DNA from: a virus | Reading direction: 5' to 3' (one strand) | IMG/VR virus record: IMGVR_UViG_3300022602_000432 | Location: 1 to 23,794 of that record | Length of the DNA stretch: 23,794 nt | Shown here: in pieces, positions 16,376 to 22,958 of the stretch | Numbering within the stretch: position 1 is the first letter of the stretch | Layout: each line of letters opens with the position of its first letter | The notes under the pieces: model-generated | Database searches by the model: none | What the model saw: only the letters and a program-made list of their open reading frames with translations | Told to the model about the DNA's origin: nothing | Position numbers and translations under genes: made by a program

Positions 16376-16708
16376 TTACGCCTCCTGCGTGCTGAACTGC
16401 TCGACGAGGTCGCGCATGCCCGCATTGATTACCTCATCAGCGGGCGCCTTCATCATCGCAAACTCACCCGCAAAGGCGAGATAGTTGATGCCGTCAGCAT
16501 AATTATCGGGCTTCTCGGGCGCTTCTTTCATGCGTGCCAACTTCACGGAATGCAGGAATATGTTGGCATGGTATGACGACATGCCAACACCAGTGATCAA
16601 CTCAAATATGTCGCAGGCGCGGCCTGTAACGTCATGGATATTGCCATATTGCATCTCGCGATCGCGGAGGATGGAGATAGCGTCGCTGAGGATTTGCTTG
16701 TGGTCCAT
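16376..16708 (-). CDS. DUF6378-like phage protein
   Basis: A 110-aa helical protein. The pattern ILSDAISILRDREMQYG at residues 6-22, then LHSVKLARMK and PDNYADGINYLAFAGE at about 67-83, matches my memory of the DUF6378 family, small proteins common in phages. The helical pattern is somewhat MazG-like, but metal-binding acidic residues cannot be confirmed by eye and no nucleotide hydrolase role should be assumed. AGGAG lies seven bases before ATG 16708 and overlaps the stop codon of the preceding gene. Confidence 0.65.
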   Translation of the reverse strand: MDHKQILSDAISILRDREMQYGNIHDVTGRACDIFELITGVGMSSYHANIFLHSVKLARMKEAPEKPDNYADGINYLAFAGEFAMMKAPADEVINAGMRDLVEQFSTQEA

Positions 16709-16718
16709 ATCAATTCTC

Positions 16719-17735
16719 CTACTTGCGGGTGAGATTGGCGATGTTCACGAGCAGGGCGTCTGCCTTGGCGTGAGCTTTCTTGGCGTCATCTGACAGGGCA
16801 TTGTGTTTGACGGTGAATGCGTCGAGAGATTTGTTGATCTCCATCCAGAGGTCACGCATGGCGTTGATGGATTTATCAATCTCCTCTTTGGCCGAATTAA
16901 GCTTTTCAACTTCTATGGTAATCACATTGCCCCGCTCCGGGCCAAAGTTGTCTTCGCGAATGGTGCGAACCCACGCCAATGGAACATTGAGGCTCTTCGC
17001 CACTCGCTCGTCGTTCCAATCGCGATCGTATCCGCGCGTCTCGTCGAGGTAATGGCTGTCAATTTCGCTGAAGATGATGCGCCGGTCTTCCTTCGTCATC
17101 TCTTGCGGGATCTTGGGGTCAAAGTTCATTTCATTTACTCCATCATTCAATACAGGCTTTTGATCATCAAGTTTCGGCGCTGATTGATCAACTGAGGGGA
17201 TAGATTTTTGTTTGCGAGGCTCGCCAAAGAACCTCTTTAGTTCACTCTCGGCGATCACAAACACGCCCTTTTCATTTTTGACGCCTTTCAGGCGTCCCTT
17301 GCGGATATAGTCATACATCCGATCCATGTTTGACCAGCCAGCCTCAATGGCTTCTTTAACTGTGAAAAGACGGTCCACGGGCGTCTCCTGCGCGGCGGGG
17401 GGTTCTATGGACAAAGCTGGCGGGGTATTTTCAGAGAGTTTTTGAAGCTTGCTCAGATCTTTCAATTTCAATGTGATTGGCGTCACGGTTGCTTCAGGTT
17501 TTTTGAACTTGATCTTGTTGGCGGCAGTGCAGATGTTGCAAAAATCATCTCCTTCTTTATTGCCAACGGCCCAGCCACGCTGCCTGAATTTTTTGGCTGA
17601 TACCTCGGGCGGCAGAGATCCCGAGTGCGATCCGATACCAATCCTGTCTGTCTTGCCGCATTGCTTGCAGACTATCTTGTAAGCGGACGACCTGTGGTCG
17701 GCATCAAGGCTCGACCTCACGAAACTTCTGATCAT
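16719..17735 (-). CDS. Zinc-ribbon plus excisionase-like HTH DNA-binding protein
   Basis: A 338-aa protein from ATG 17735, chosen because GGAG is six bases upstream; in-frame ATGs at 17741 and 17747 are alternatives. Longer frames would run through the preceding gene. A zinc ribbon is suggested by C23-x2-C26 and C66-x2-C69. Residues about 122-172 (RLFTVKEAIEAGW, MYDYIRKGRLKGV) look like a MerR/excisionase-type winged HTH. A second HTH-like segment follows at about 215-265 (DDW-like WNDERVAKSLNVPLAWVRTIRE). The C-terminal 70 residues are a helical coiled coil. It is likely a DNA-binding regulator or recombination accessory; the target is unknown. It overlaps the preceding gene by 32 bases. Confidence 0.65.
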   Translation of the reverse strand: MIRSFVRSSLDADHRSSAYKIVCKQCGKTDRIGIGSHSGSLPPEVSAKKFRQRGWAVGNKEGDDFCNICTAANKIKFKKPEATVTPITLKLKDLSKLQKLSENTPPALSIEPPAAQETPVDRLFTVKEAIEAGWSNMDRMYDYIRKGRLKGVKNEKGVFVIAESELKRFFGEPRKQKSIPSVDQSAPKLDDQKPVLNDGVNEMNFDPKIPQEMTKEDRRIIFSEIDSHYLDETRGYDRDWNDERVAKSLNVPLAWVRTIREDNFGPERGNVITIEVEKLNSAKEEIDKSINAMRDLWMEINKSLDAFTVKHNALSDDAKKAHAKADALLVNIANLTRK

Positions 17736-18030
17736 ATCCATCTCCATGCTTAAAGAAGCGCCCCTTCTGGGCTGTAGTGATTGTGCCGAGTTCTTTGATT
17801 TTGCCAATGACGCGATAATTGAGCGCAGTGAACCCGACGCTGTAGTAGGGATCAACGCCCAGTGGCGCTTCTGGATTGCGATAGAACTCTTCGACAAGGG
17901 TGAACTCGCTTTTTTCCAAGGCCTTGCAGAACTCAGCAAGGTTCTTTGACGGGTGCTCACATGTGATCTGGTGAATGGGACCGCCACGGTGGGCTGGCAT
18001 GTTCATCGTGAGCAAAAACTTCAACGTCAC
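17704..18030 (-). CDS. Hypothetical protein, 108 aa
   Basis: A 108-aa protein with no recognised family. The sequence has a mixed alpha/beta look: TLVEEFYRNP in the middle and GKIKELGTITTAQKGRFFKHG near the end. The start is uncertain: GTG at 18030 has GGAG only one base away, TTG at 18024 has better spacing, and ATG at 18006 (MNMPAHRGG) has no clear site. Its 3' end overlaps the zinc-ribbon gene by 32 bases. It follows a 44-base gap containing a GC-rich hairpin. Confidence 0.5.
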   Translation of the reverse strand: MTLKFLLTMNMPAHRGGPIHQITCEHPSKNLAEFCKALEKSEFTLVEEFYRNPEAPLGVDPYYSVGFTALNYRVIGKIKELGTITTAQKGRFFKHGDGYDQKFREVEP

Positions 18031-18053
18031 TCTCCAGTTAATGATGGGGCGAG

Positions 18054-18069
18054 CCGGGGCCCGCCCCGG
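18054..18069 (-). repeat. GC-rich hairpin after the ssDNA-binding gene
   Basis: CCGGGG / CCCCGG, a six-pair all-GC stem with a four-base loop, five bases after the stop of 18075-18749 in the 44-base gap before the next gene. On the transcribed minus strand no T run follows, so it is not a standard terminator. A competing pairing GGGGC (18046-18050) with GCCCC (18063-18067) is possible. Confidence 0.5.
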
Positions 18070-18074
18070 TTTAA

Positions 18075-18749
18075 TTAGCCGAAGTCTTCTTCTTCCTCGA
18101 CCACGGCGGGCTTTGCCTTGGGGGGCGCTGCGCGAGTGGAGCCAGTGGATGGAGGAGACTTAGGCGCGGACATCGAGGGCTGGATGAACTTATCCGGCTG
18201 CGGTGCATTATCATTCAAGCCGTTGGGGCGCTTGACCCACCCGGCGATCTTGAACACCGGCTGGTAATTGGTGGACTTCTTGGCGCCCGATCCGCTCTCG
18301 ATCGGAACGGTATCGTCAAGCACGACCACTGGCAGCTTGCCGGCATTCTCAGCAACGCCAGCAAGGTAATCGTCGTGCAGGAGGTCGATGCCCTTCATCA
18401 TGGCCGCCGACGTGCCTGCCAACTCGCGGCAGTCACCACCACACTCGCCAGACAGCTTGATGGCCATGCGGATGCCGCGCTTGTGAGTATCAGACGGACG
18501 GTCGCCCATTGGCGTGCCAAAGTCCACCATCTGAAAGTCAGGAGCCGACCCTGCATTGAAGGAGATCCAGCCCACTTCGAGGTTTTCGAAGTCAAAGACT
18601 GCCTTGAAGTTGCGGGTAATGTCCACGGGCGTCGAGACACCATCTTCGCGGTCCACGCGGAAGAAACGGCCAGCACGGGCGTCGAACTTCACGATGGGGA
18701 GGAAGTCTGCGCCACCGCCGGTGCCGCCATAAGAGAAACCTAATGCCAT
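18075..18749 (-). CDS. Putative single-stranded DNA-binding protein
   Basis: A 224-aa protein. ATG 18749 is chosen because GGAG is nine bases upstream and the product opens MALGFSYGGTGGG, as I recall for this phage family; an in-frame ATG at 18893 has no binding site and would add low-complexity sequence. Residues about 16-175 are mixed beta (FLPIVKFDARAGRFFRVDR, FDFENLEVGWISF, YQPVFKIAGWVKRP), compatible with an OB-type fold. A Pro/Ser/Ala-rich linker follows, and the protein ends in the acidic tail VVEEEEDFG, like the protein-interaction tips of ssDNA-binding proteins. It neighbours a PD-(D/E)XK nuclease, as recombination pairs often do. The function is inferred from the tail, composition and neighbour. 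Confidence 0.55.
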   Translation of the reverse strand: MALGFSYGGTGGGADFLPIVKFDARAGRFFRVDREDGVSTPVDITRNFKAVFDFENLEVGWISFNAGSAPDFQMVDFGTPMGDRPSDTHKRGIRMAIKLSGECGGDCRELAGTSAAMMKGIDLLHDDYLAGVAENAGKLPVVVLDDTVPIESGSGAKKSTNYQPVFKIAGWVKRPNGLNDNAPQPDKFIQPSMSAPKSPPSTGSTRAAPPKAKPAVVEEEEDFG

Positions 18750-18880
18750 TTTTCCATACTCCAGATGCGCCTGTTTGGCCAGACGCTCGCCTTTGCCCAC
18801 ATGGGCGAAACTATTAGCCGCTACCGAGACCTCCCGGCACCCCCTGACATGCTGGCGCGGCTCGACCAGCAGGGCGTTTC
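18750..18880 (-). other. 131-base structured leader of the ssDNA-binding gene
   Basis: Non-coding gap between the nuclease stop and the ATG at 18749, long for this tightly packed cluster. It holds two inverted repeats: GCCCA-CA-TGGGC at 18795-18806, extended by TTT/AAA with one bulged base, and TGCTGG / CCAGCA separated by about ten bases near 18850-18871. The frame is open without stops from 18893, so an N-terminal extension cannot be excluded. Confidence 0.35.
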
Positions 18881-19633
18881 TTACAGACCCCATACGTCAA
18901 AGGCCGCTTTGCGGGCCATAGGGTCTGCGAAATAGAAGCTGTCCACCTCGGGGACGACAATTGAAGCAAGCTCCAAGGGATCGTCAGAGATCGACAGGAA
19001 ACGCTGGATCGTTAGCGCAATCTTCTCAAGAGCCAGCACATGCTGCGCCACATTTTCCAGATGGTACGTCGCAGACTTCTTGCCTGTGACATAGGTGAGA
19101 CGCGCATCGAGATTGTTGCCCCGCGCAGCGACATAGAGAGCAACCTGCCGTGCGTGGCTGGTGGAGATTTTCGAGGGAAGCGCATGCGAAGTTTTGAGGT
19201 CCGTGAGGATGCCATGATTTGCCCACTCGAAGTCATAGAATCCGATCATGGGGACCATCAGGCCCTCGATGTGGTATTCGATCTTGCCCTGCGTCGAAGT
19301 AGGCTGGCCATAGGGGCGCAACTCTGCGAGGCCCATTTTGACCATGTCGCCGATCGCGCCAGCCTCTTTTTCACGGCGGCTATCGCCTGAAAGTGCGGTG
19401 AGCTTGTCAAACTCCGCCTTGGCGATGGCGGCGCAAGTCTCGTCATCGGCGCCATTCACCAGTCCCTCGACGATACCGGCTTCAACGGCAGTGCCGCGAT
19501 AGGCGGCCGCCCCGACGGGGCTGCGCTTCTTCATGCACTTCTCAAGCACGAACATGGCGGGGCTATTCGTGAAGAGGTTGCAGGCTGATGGAGACAGGTG
19601 CTTGAGGTCGTGGACCTCGAAAGGGTTTTTCAT
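18881..19633 (-). CDS. PD-(D/E)XK nuclease (RecB/Cas4-like exonuclease)
   Basis: A 250-aa nuclease. It opens with LSPSACNLFTNSP (residues 13-25), the usual first helix of RecB-type nuclease domains, followed by GTAVEAG (47-53) with E51 where many relatives have His. The core is GFYDFEW with D134, then the D145-L-K147 D-x-K motif, then Q163 in RQVALY (motif QxxxY). All expected catalytic residues are therefore present. In phages such enzymes act on DNA ends in recombination or degrade host DNA. It is the first gene of the minus-strand cluster, transcribed from the divergent control region at 19634-19766; the probable ssDNA-binding protein gene follows. Confidence 0.8.
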   Translation of the reverse strand: MKNPFEVHDLKHLSPSACNLFTNSPAMFVLEKCMKKRSPVGAAAYRGTAVEAGIVEGLVNGADDETCAAIAKAEFDKLTALSGDSRREKEAGAIGDMVKMGLAELRPYGQPTSTQGKIEYHIEGLMVPMIGFYDFEWANHGILTDLKTSHALPSKISTSHARQVALYVAARGNNLDARLTYVTGKKSATYHLENVAQHVLALEKIALTIQRFLSISDDPLELASIVVPEVDSFYFADPMARKAAFDVWGL

Positions 19634-19660
19634 GTGTCACTCTCAATTTCAACTGTCATC

Positions 19661-19690
19661 AGGGTAGGCTGATTTGCAGATCGGCGTCAA
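19661..19690 (-). promoter_or_regulatory. Candidate leftward promoter
   Basis: On the minus strand TTGACG (19690-19685) is followed 18 bases later by TACCCT (19666-19661), with the nuclease ATG 28 bases further on. The -10 match is only partial. The left dyad begins three bases upstream of the -35. Confidence 0.35.
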
Positions 19691-19692
19691 CA

Positions 19693-19703
19693 GACAATTT
19701 GTC
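19693..19703. promoter_or_regulatory. Operator-like dyad 1 (GACA-ATT-TGTC)
   Basis: GACAATTTGTC has perfect arms GACAA/TTGTC around one base. It is nearly identical to the dyad exactly 33 bases to the right (shared AGACAA..TGTC), a spacing of about three helical turns. It lies just upstream of the leftward -35. The likely ligand is the small HTH protein encoded at 19888. Confidence 0.55.
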
Positions 19704-19714
19704 CTTTTCCAGAA

Positions 19715-19720
19715 TTGACT
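19715..19720 (+). promoter_or_regulatory. Candidate rightward -35 element
   Basis: TTGACT between the two dyads. No good -10 hexamer is seen 16-18 bases downstream, so the rightward promoter is only tentative. Dyad 2 would fall in its spacer. Confidence 0.25.
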
Positions 19721-19725
19721 TTGAA

Positions 19726-19736
19726 GACAAAATGTC
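19726..19736. promoter_or_regulatory. Operator-like dyad 2 (GACA-AAA-TGTC)
   Basis: GACAAAATGTC, extended by flanking A and T to AGACA/TGTCT, perfect arms of five bases. It is the second copy of the element at 19693, six bases right of TTGACT, a position where binding would block the rightward promoter. Confidence 0.55.
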
Positions 19737-19766
19737 TCAACCTCCGCAAATCACTTGGAGGGTATT

Positions 19767-19901
19767 ATGGCTGAAATCATCACGACCGTGCTTCTGTTCC
19801 TCGCCGGTTTTTCGGCTGGCACAATAATCTTTGTTTGGTTCATGTTTTTCGTGGGCCGCGCCTCAAACTTCATTGTGGAGACGTTTTATGGAGAAGACTG
19901 A
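19767..19901 (+). CDS. 44-aa membrane protein
   Basis: A small open frame starting at ATG 19767 with an excellent GGAGG five bases upstream. The 44-aa product has a very hydrophobic segment from about residue 5 to 29, rich in Phe and with small residues (FLAGFSAG), and a short C-terminal tail ending YGED. It is the first gene of the replication operon and overlaps the next gene by 14 bases. The strong binding site and coupling support translation. The role is unknown; early phage membrane peptides often act in exclusion or host takeover, but nothing in the sequence shows which. Confidence 0.65.
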   Translation: MAEIITTVLLFLAGFSAGTIIFVWFMFFVGRASNFIVETFYGED

Positions 19902-20088
19902 CTACGAGTGGGACTTGATCCTGCGCGCTGCGGAAAGGCTTGGCGTCAGCCGCCATGCCCGCGCGAAGTGGAAGAACAGGAAGATGGTGCCCCATCGGTG
20001 GCGCCCGCAGATCATTGCGGCCACGCGGGGCGTGGTTAATTGGGATCACTTCACCGCCCTCGACGAGGCAGCAAGGACCGCAGCGTGA
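19888..20088 (+). CDS. Small Cro-like helix-turn-helix protein
   Basis: A 66-aa basic protein from ATG 19888, with GGAG seven bases upstream. Residues about 12-47 (AAERLGVSRHARAKWKNRKMVPHRW) form a Cro/YdaS-like helix-turn-helix, with the K-W-x-N-R-x-x-V-P-x-R-W pattern common in small phage repressors. It lies next to two operator-like dyads in the divergent control region and is the obvious candidate to bind them as a dimer. Its end overlaps the RuvC-like gene by four bases (GTGA). Repressor function is inferred. Confidence 0.7.
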   Translation: MEKTDYEWDLILRAAERLGVSRHARAKWKNRKMVPHRWRPQIIAATRGVVNWDHFTALDEAARTAA

Positions 20089-20555
20089 TTTACATTGGCA
20101 TCGACCCGGGCCTGAATGGCGCCATTGCATTCTTCGACGTCGAGAAGGGCCACCTGTCTGTTGTGGACATGCCCACCTTCGAGGTGAAGCGGAACAACAA
20201 GTTGAAGCGCGAAGTGAGCCCCCACGGGATTGCCGACGTCTTGTCCCTGTCGCAGAAAATTTCGGACGTCGTCCTTGAGCGCGTGGGCGCGATGCCCGGT
20301 CAGGGCGTCACTAGCGTCTTCAGCTTTGGACGCAGCGTTGGCGTCATTGAGGGCATACTGGCGGCGGAGCATATCCCCGTGAGCATCGTCACTCCGCAGG
20401 CGTGGCAAAAGGCCGCAGGTGTGCGTGGGGGCAAGGATGGAGCCCGGCAGCGCGCCTGTGAGCTGTTCCCCAACTATGCGGGCCTGTTCGCCCGGAAGAA
20501 AGATGATGGCCGCGCAGACGCCGCATGCATGGCTTGGTATGCCGCAACACGTTGA
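20085..20555 (+). CDS. RuvC-like Holliday junction resolvase
   Basis: A 156-aa RNase H-fold nuclease with a GTG start at 20085, overlapping the previous stop by four bases; longer frames run through the HTH gene. The RuvC pattern is visible: D7 in IGIDPGLNGAIAF, E65 in VVLERVGAM with FSFGRSVGVIEGIL following, and D141 and D145 in DDGRADAACMAWY. The size is close to bacterial RuvC. Phage RuvC-like enzymes resolve branched replication or recombination intermediates before packaging. The next gene starts 13 bases after its stop. Confidence 0.8.
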   Translation: MIYIGIDPGLNGAIAFFDVEKGHLSVVDMPTFEVKRNNKLKREVSPHGIADVLSLSQKISDVVLERVGAMPGQGVTSVFSFGRSVGVIEGILAAEHIPVSIVTPQAWQKAAGVRGGKDGARQRACELFPNYAGLFARKKDDGRADAACMAWYAATR

Positions 20556-20568
20556 AATTGAGATGGAT

Positions 20569-22698
20569 ATGAGCTTGGCAATGTCGTTTGATCCAGACTT
20601 CGCAGAGCCCTCAGAGTGGGCTCGCATGTACCGCAGCGTCGGGATGCAAGTCGTCCCCGCCATGAGCCACAGGGAAAACAAGAACCAGTGGAAGCGCCCG
20701 GCGCTCCCGAAGTGGCGGGAGCTGGAGCACGAGCTGGCGCCCGACTTCACCTTTGAGCGTTGGTATGGCGAAACTGGCGAGCACGCACGCCGCGTCAACA
20801 TGGGCCTGATCGCGGGCGCCTGCTCGAACGGGATCTTCGTCGTGGATCTCGACCTGCACAAAGACGTTCGCGCGCAGGCGTGGTGGGACGACATGTTTCA
20901 CATGAAACGTGCCGCAGGCGAGCTGGAGACGGTCGAGCAAGAGACTGGCGGCGGTGGTGTGCAGCTCTTCTTCCGTGCGCCGCTCGGCTGGAATCCGCCC
21001 ACCTGCAAGACGAGCATTGGCGTGGACATCCGTGGGCAGGGAGGCTTCGCCATGATGCCGCCCAGCATGCATCAGAGCGGCACGCCATACCGGTGGAAGA
21101 TTGGCCACGAGCCGTGGGAGATGGACATTGCGGCGGCCCCGCAGTGGCTCTGCGATCAGATCACACAGCTCGCTATCGAGCATGGTGGCTCATCTGGTGA
21201 GAACCGTGTAACAGGCGAAAAAACTGCATCTCCAAATAAAGCTGTGGATAACTTTGGCAATATTGTCGATGGCCGCGAAGACTACATGACCAAGCTCGTG
21301 TGGGCGGCGGTCGTCGATCTTTACCGTGACGCGCCCATCCCGCCGTCGAAGGTGGAGAGCGAAACGGCCATGAATGACGCCTTCGTTACCTATGAGCGCA
21401 AGGTAAAAAGCCGCCTGCATGCCCCCGGCACCTCGAACTTTGATCTTCTTGAGCGAGAGGGTCGCGGGTTCAGCTTGTTCCGCCACAAGTGGACGCTGGC
21501 CATTGAGCAGTGGGACACCAAGGTGGCCGAGCACGCCAAGGTGGAGCGCCCTAGCCGCCCTTTCGATCAGGCCGGTGAGCCCGAGCCCGTCAAATTCTAC
21601 AAGGTTGATCCAGAAACCGGCGAACTTTTCACTGATGTAATCAAGCAGGCGGCTGCTGATCTGTTTGAGTTTCTCGACATCAAGGGCATTCGCGCGCTTC
21701 CCAAGCCCAAGTATCTGATCGAAAAGCTGATGATCGAAACCGGGCTCGGGTTCGTCTATGGCCCCCCGGGCTGCGGCAAGAGCTTCATCACCATTGGCAT
21801 GGGCCTGTCCATTGCCGCCCAGCGCACAGAATGGTTTGGGCGCGCAATCAAGAAGACCGGCCCGATCGTCTACATCTCCTCCGAGGGCGTTGGCGACATC
21901 GGCTTGCGCATTGACGCATGGGAGAAGGAGACTGGCGTCATGGCCGGAGACCTGCCCTTCTACCTGATCAGGCAGAACATCAACTTCATGTCTCAGGCAG
22001 ACGTGGAGCGCCTGCTGCGCACGGTTGCAGAGATCGCGAAGATCGTTGGCGAGTTCCCGGTTGTCGTCTTCGTAGACACCGTCAGCCGCGTCCTGCCCGG
22101 CGCCGACGAAAACCTCCAGAAAGACATGACCCTCTTCATTGGCGCCTGTGATGCCGTCCGCACGACCTTTGGGGCGACAGTCGTCGGCGTCCACCACACG
22201 AGCCGGGCGGGCAACCTGCGGGGGTCCACGGTCTTTGATGGCGCCGGTGACTTCCTCCTGAGCATTGAGCGCGAGGAGGGCGAGAGCATTGGCGAGATCC
22301 ACGCCCGCAAGATTAAGTCCGCCGAGGACGGCTGGCGCCAGCCCTTTGAACTCAAGAAGGTCGTCGTGAACGACATCACCGGCGAGGGCAGTCTCTACGC
22401 TGCGCAGGCCAATGCTCAGGCGACACCCAAGAGCGTCTGGCCCGAGAAGCAAGTGTGCCGAGACATGCTGAACGTGATCAGAGTGGCGTGGTTCGCTGGG
22501 CGGCCGCTCTCAAGTTATTCCCAGACCCGCAAGCAGGGGCGCTTCGCCTCGGCGGTACTGAGCGCGCAATTCGATCTCCCCGAAAAGGTGGTCGATATGA
22601 TGGTGGAGGCGTGGCTCTCCAACCAGATCTTGTCCTACGAGGTCGTGGACAAGAACACGAAAATGCAGGGCCTCAAGGTAATTGGATCAATCGACTAG
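20569..22698 (+). CDS. Prim-pol / RepA-like helicase replication protein
   Basis: A 709-aa two-domain protein. ATG 20569 is preferred, with GAG six bases upstream; ATG 20563 is also possible. Residues about 15-195 form a bifunctional primase-polymerase domain: the metal pair D93-x-D95 in IFVVDLDLHK, GGGGVQLFF at 127-135 where Gln132 stands at the usual His, and D153 in VDIRGQGGF. A linker at about 200-235 is encoded by AT-rich DNA. A RecA/AAA_25-type helicase domain follows: Walker A GPPGCGKS at 398-405, Walker B VVVFVDT with D503, then VVGVHHTSRAGNLRGS. The C-terminal 80 residues may be a small winged helix. It probably primes and unwinds at the phage origin. Confidence 0.85.
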   Translation: MSLAMSFDPDFAEPSEWARMYRSVGMQVVPAMSHRENKNQWKRPALPKWRELEHELAPDFTFERWYGETGEHARRVNMGLIAGACSNGIFVVDLDLHKDVRAQAWWDDMFHMKRAAGELETVEQETGGGGVQLFFRAPLGWNPPTCKTSIGVDIRGQGGFAMMPPSMHQSGTPYRWKIGHEPWEMDIAAAPQWLCDQITQLAIEHGGSSGENRVTGEKTASPNKAVDNFGNIVDGREDYMTKLVWAAVVDLYRDAPIPPSKVESETAMNDAFVTYERKVKSRLHAPGTSNFDLLEREGRGFSLFRHKWTLAIEQWDTKVAEHAKVERPSRPFDQAGEPEPVKFYKVDPETGELFTDVIKQAAADLFEFLDIKGIRALPKPKYLIEKLMIETGLGFVYGPPGCGKSFITIGMGLSIAAQRTEWFGRAIKKTGPIVYISSEGVGDIGLRIDAWEKETGVMAGDLPFYLIRQNINFMSQADVERLLRTVAEIAKIVGEFPVVVFVDTVSRVLPGADENLQKDMTLFIGACDAVRTTFGATVVGVHHTSRAGNLRGSTVFDGAGDFLLSIEREEGESIGEIHARKIKSAEDGWRQPFELKKVVVNDITGEGSLYAAQANAQATPKSVWPEKQVCRDMLNVIRVAWFAGRPLSSYSQTRKQGRFASAVLSAQFDLPEKVVDMMVEAWLSNQILSYEVVDKNTKMQGLKVIGSID
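21218..21264. other. AT-rich segment with a perfect DnaA box
   Basis: TGTGGATAA at 21243-21251, the complement of the consensus DnaA box TTATCCACA, lies in a 47-base stretch of about 32% GC inside the primase-helicase gene, where the protein has an inter-domain linker. It is the only perfect box noticed in the window. An origin role is a hypothesis. Confidence 0.4.
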
Positions 22699-22709
22699 AG
22701 GGGAACATC

Positions 22710-22958
22710 ATGGAATTTGACACCGAGCGCGTCGCACACGAGTGCGAAAAAACCATCCACCGCATGCGGATCGTCATGAAGGGCAAGGGCGGCCCCGTCA
22801 TCATGACCAGCCTCGCATTTCTCGTGGCCGAGGCCATCAACATAACGAGTGATGAGGCGAACTTCGAAAAGAACCTGCGCACCTTTACGGCCAGCGTGCA
22901 GGACATCATCGACACTGCCCGCAAGATCGAAGACATGAACGAAGGGGGCGTTCAATGA
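22710..22958 (+). CDS. Small helical protein, 82 aa
   Basis: An 82-aa protein from ATG 22710, with AGAGGGG six bases upstream; the open frame extends back to 22455 but inside the helicase gene. It is mostly helical and charged, with a hydrophobic helix (VIMTSLAFLVAEAI) in the middle and an acidic C-terminus. No family recognised. The stop overlaps the alpha-CTD-like gene start by four bases (ATGA), so the two are coupled and may act together. Confidence 0.6.
   Translation: MEFDTERVAHECEKTIHRMRIVMKGKGGPVIMTSLAFLVAEAINITSDEANFEKNLRTFTASVQDIIDTARKIEDMNEGGVQ

Larger units (their letters stand above)
19634..19766. promoter_or_regulatory. Divergent control region between the two operons
   Basis: 133 non-coding bases between the minus-strand nuclease operon and the plus-strand replication operon. 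It contains two related dyads (19693-19703, 19726-19736), a leftward promoter-like pair, a rightward TTGACT and, at its right end, a strong GGAGG site for the 44-aa gene. It is more AT-rich than its surroundings. Confidence 0.65.

Noticed and set aside
17748-17987. 80-codon extension of the zinc-ribbon gene
   Set aside because: It lies in another frame over a separate gene (17704-18030) and reads as Ser/Arg-rich shadow sequence.
18795-18880. Possible tRNA-like structure in the leader
   Set aside because: No cloverleaf, T-loop or acceptor pairing could be drawn.
18750-18893. 48-codon N-terminal extension of the ssDNA-binding-like protein
   Set aside because: No ribosome binding site at 18893, and the extension has no typical fold. 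Kept as an alternative only.
20046-20894. 282-codon antisense frame over the RuvC and primase genes
   Set aside because: It is antisense to two motif-confirmed genes and shows no protein features.
21190-22452. 420-codon open frame antisense to the helicase
   Set aside because: It mirrors a strongly supported gene with Walker motifs. Long antisense frames are common in GC-rich genes, and no domain or binding site is seen.
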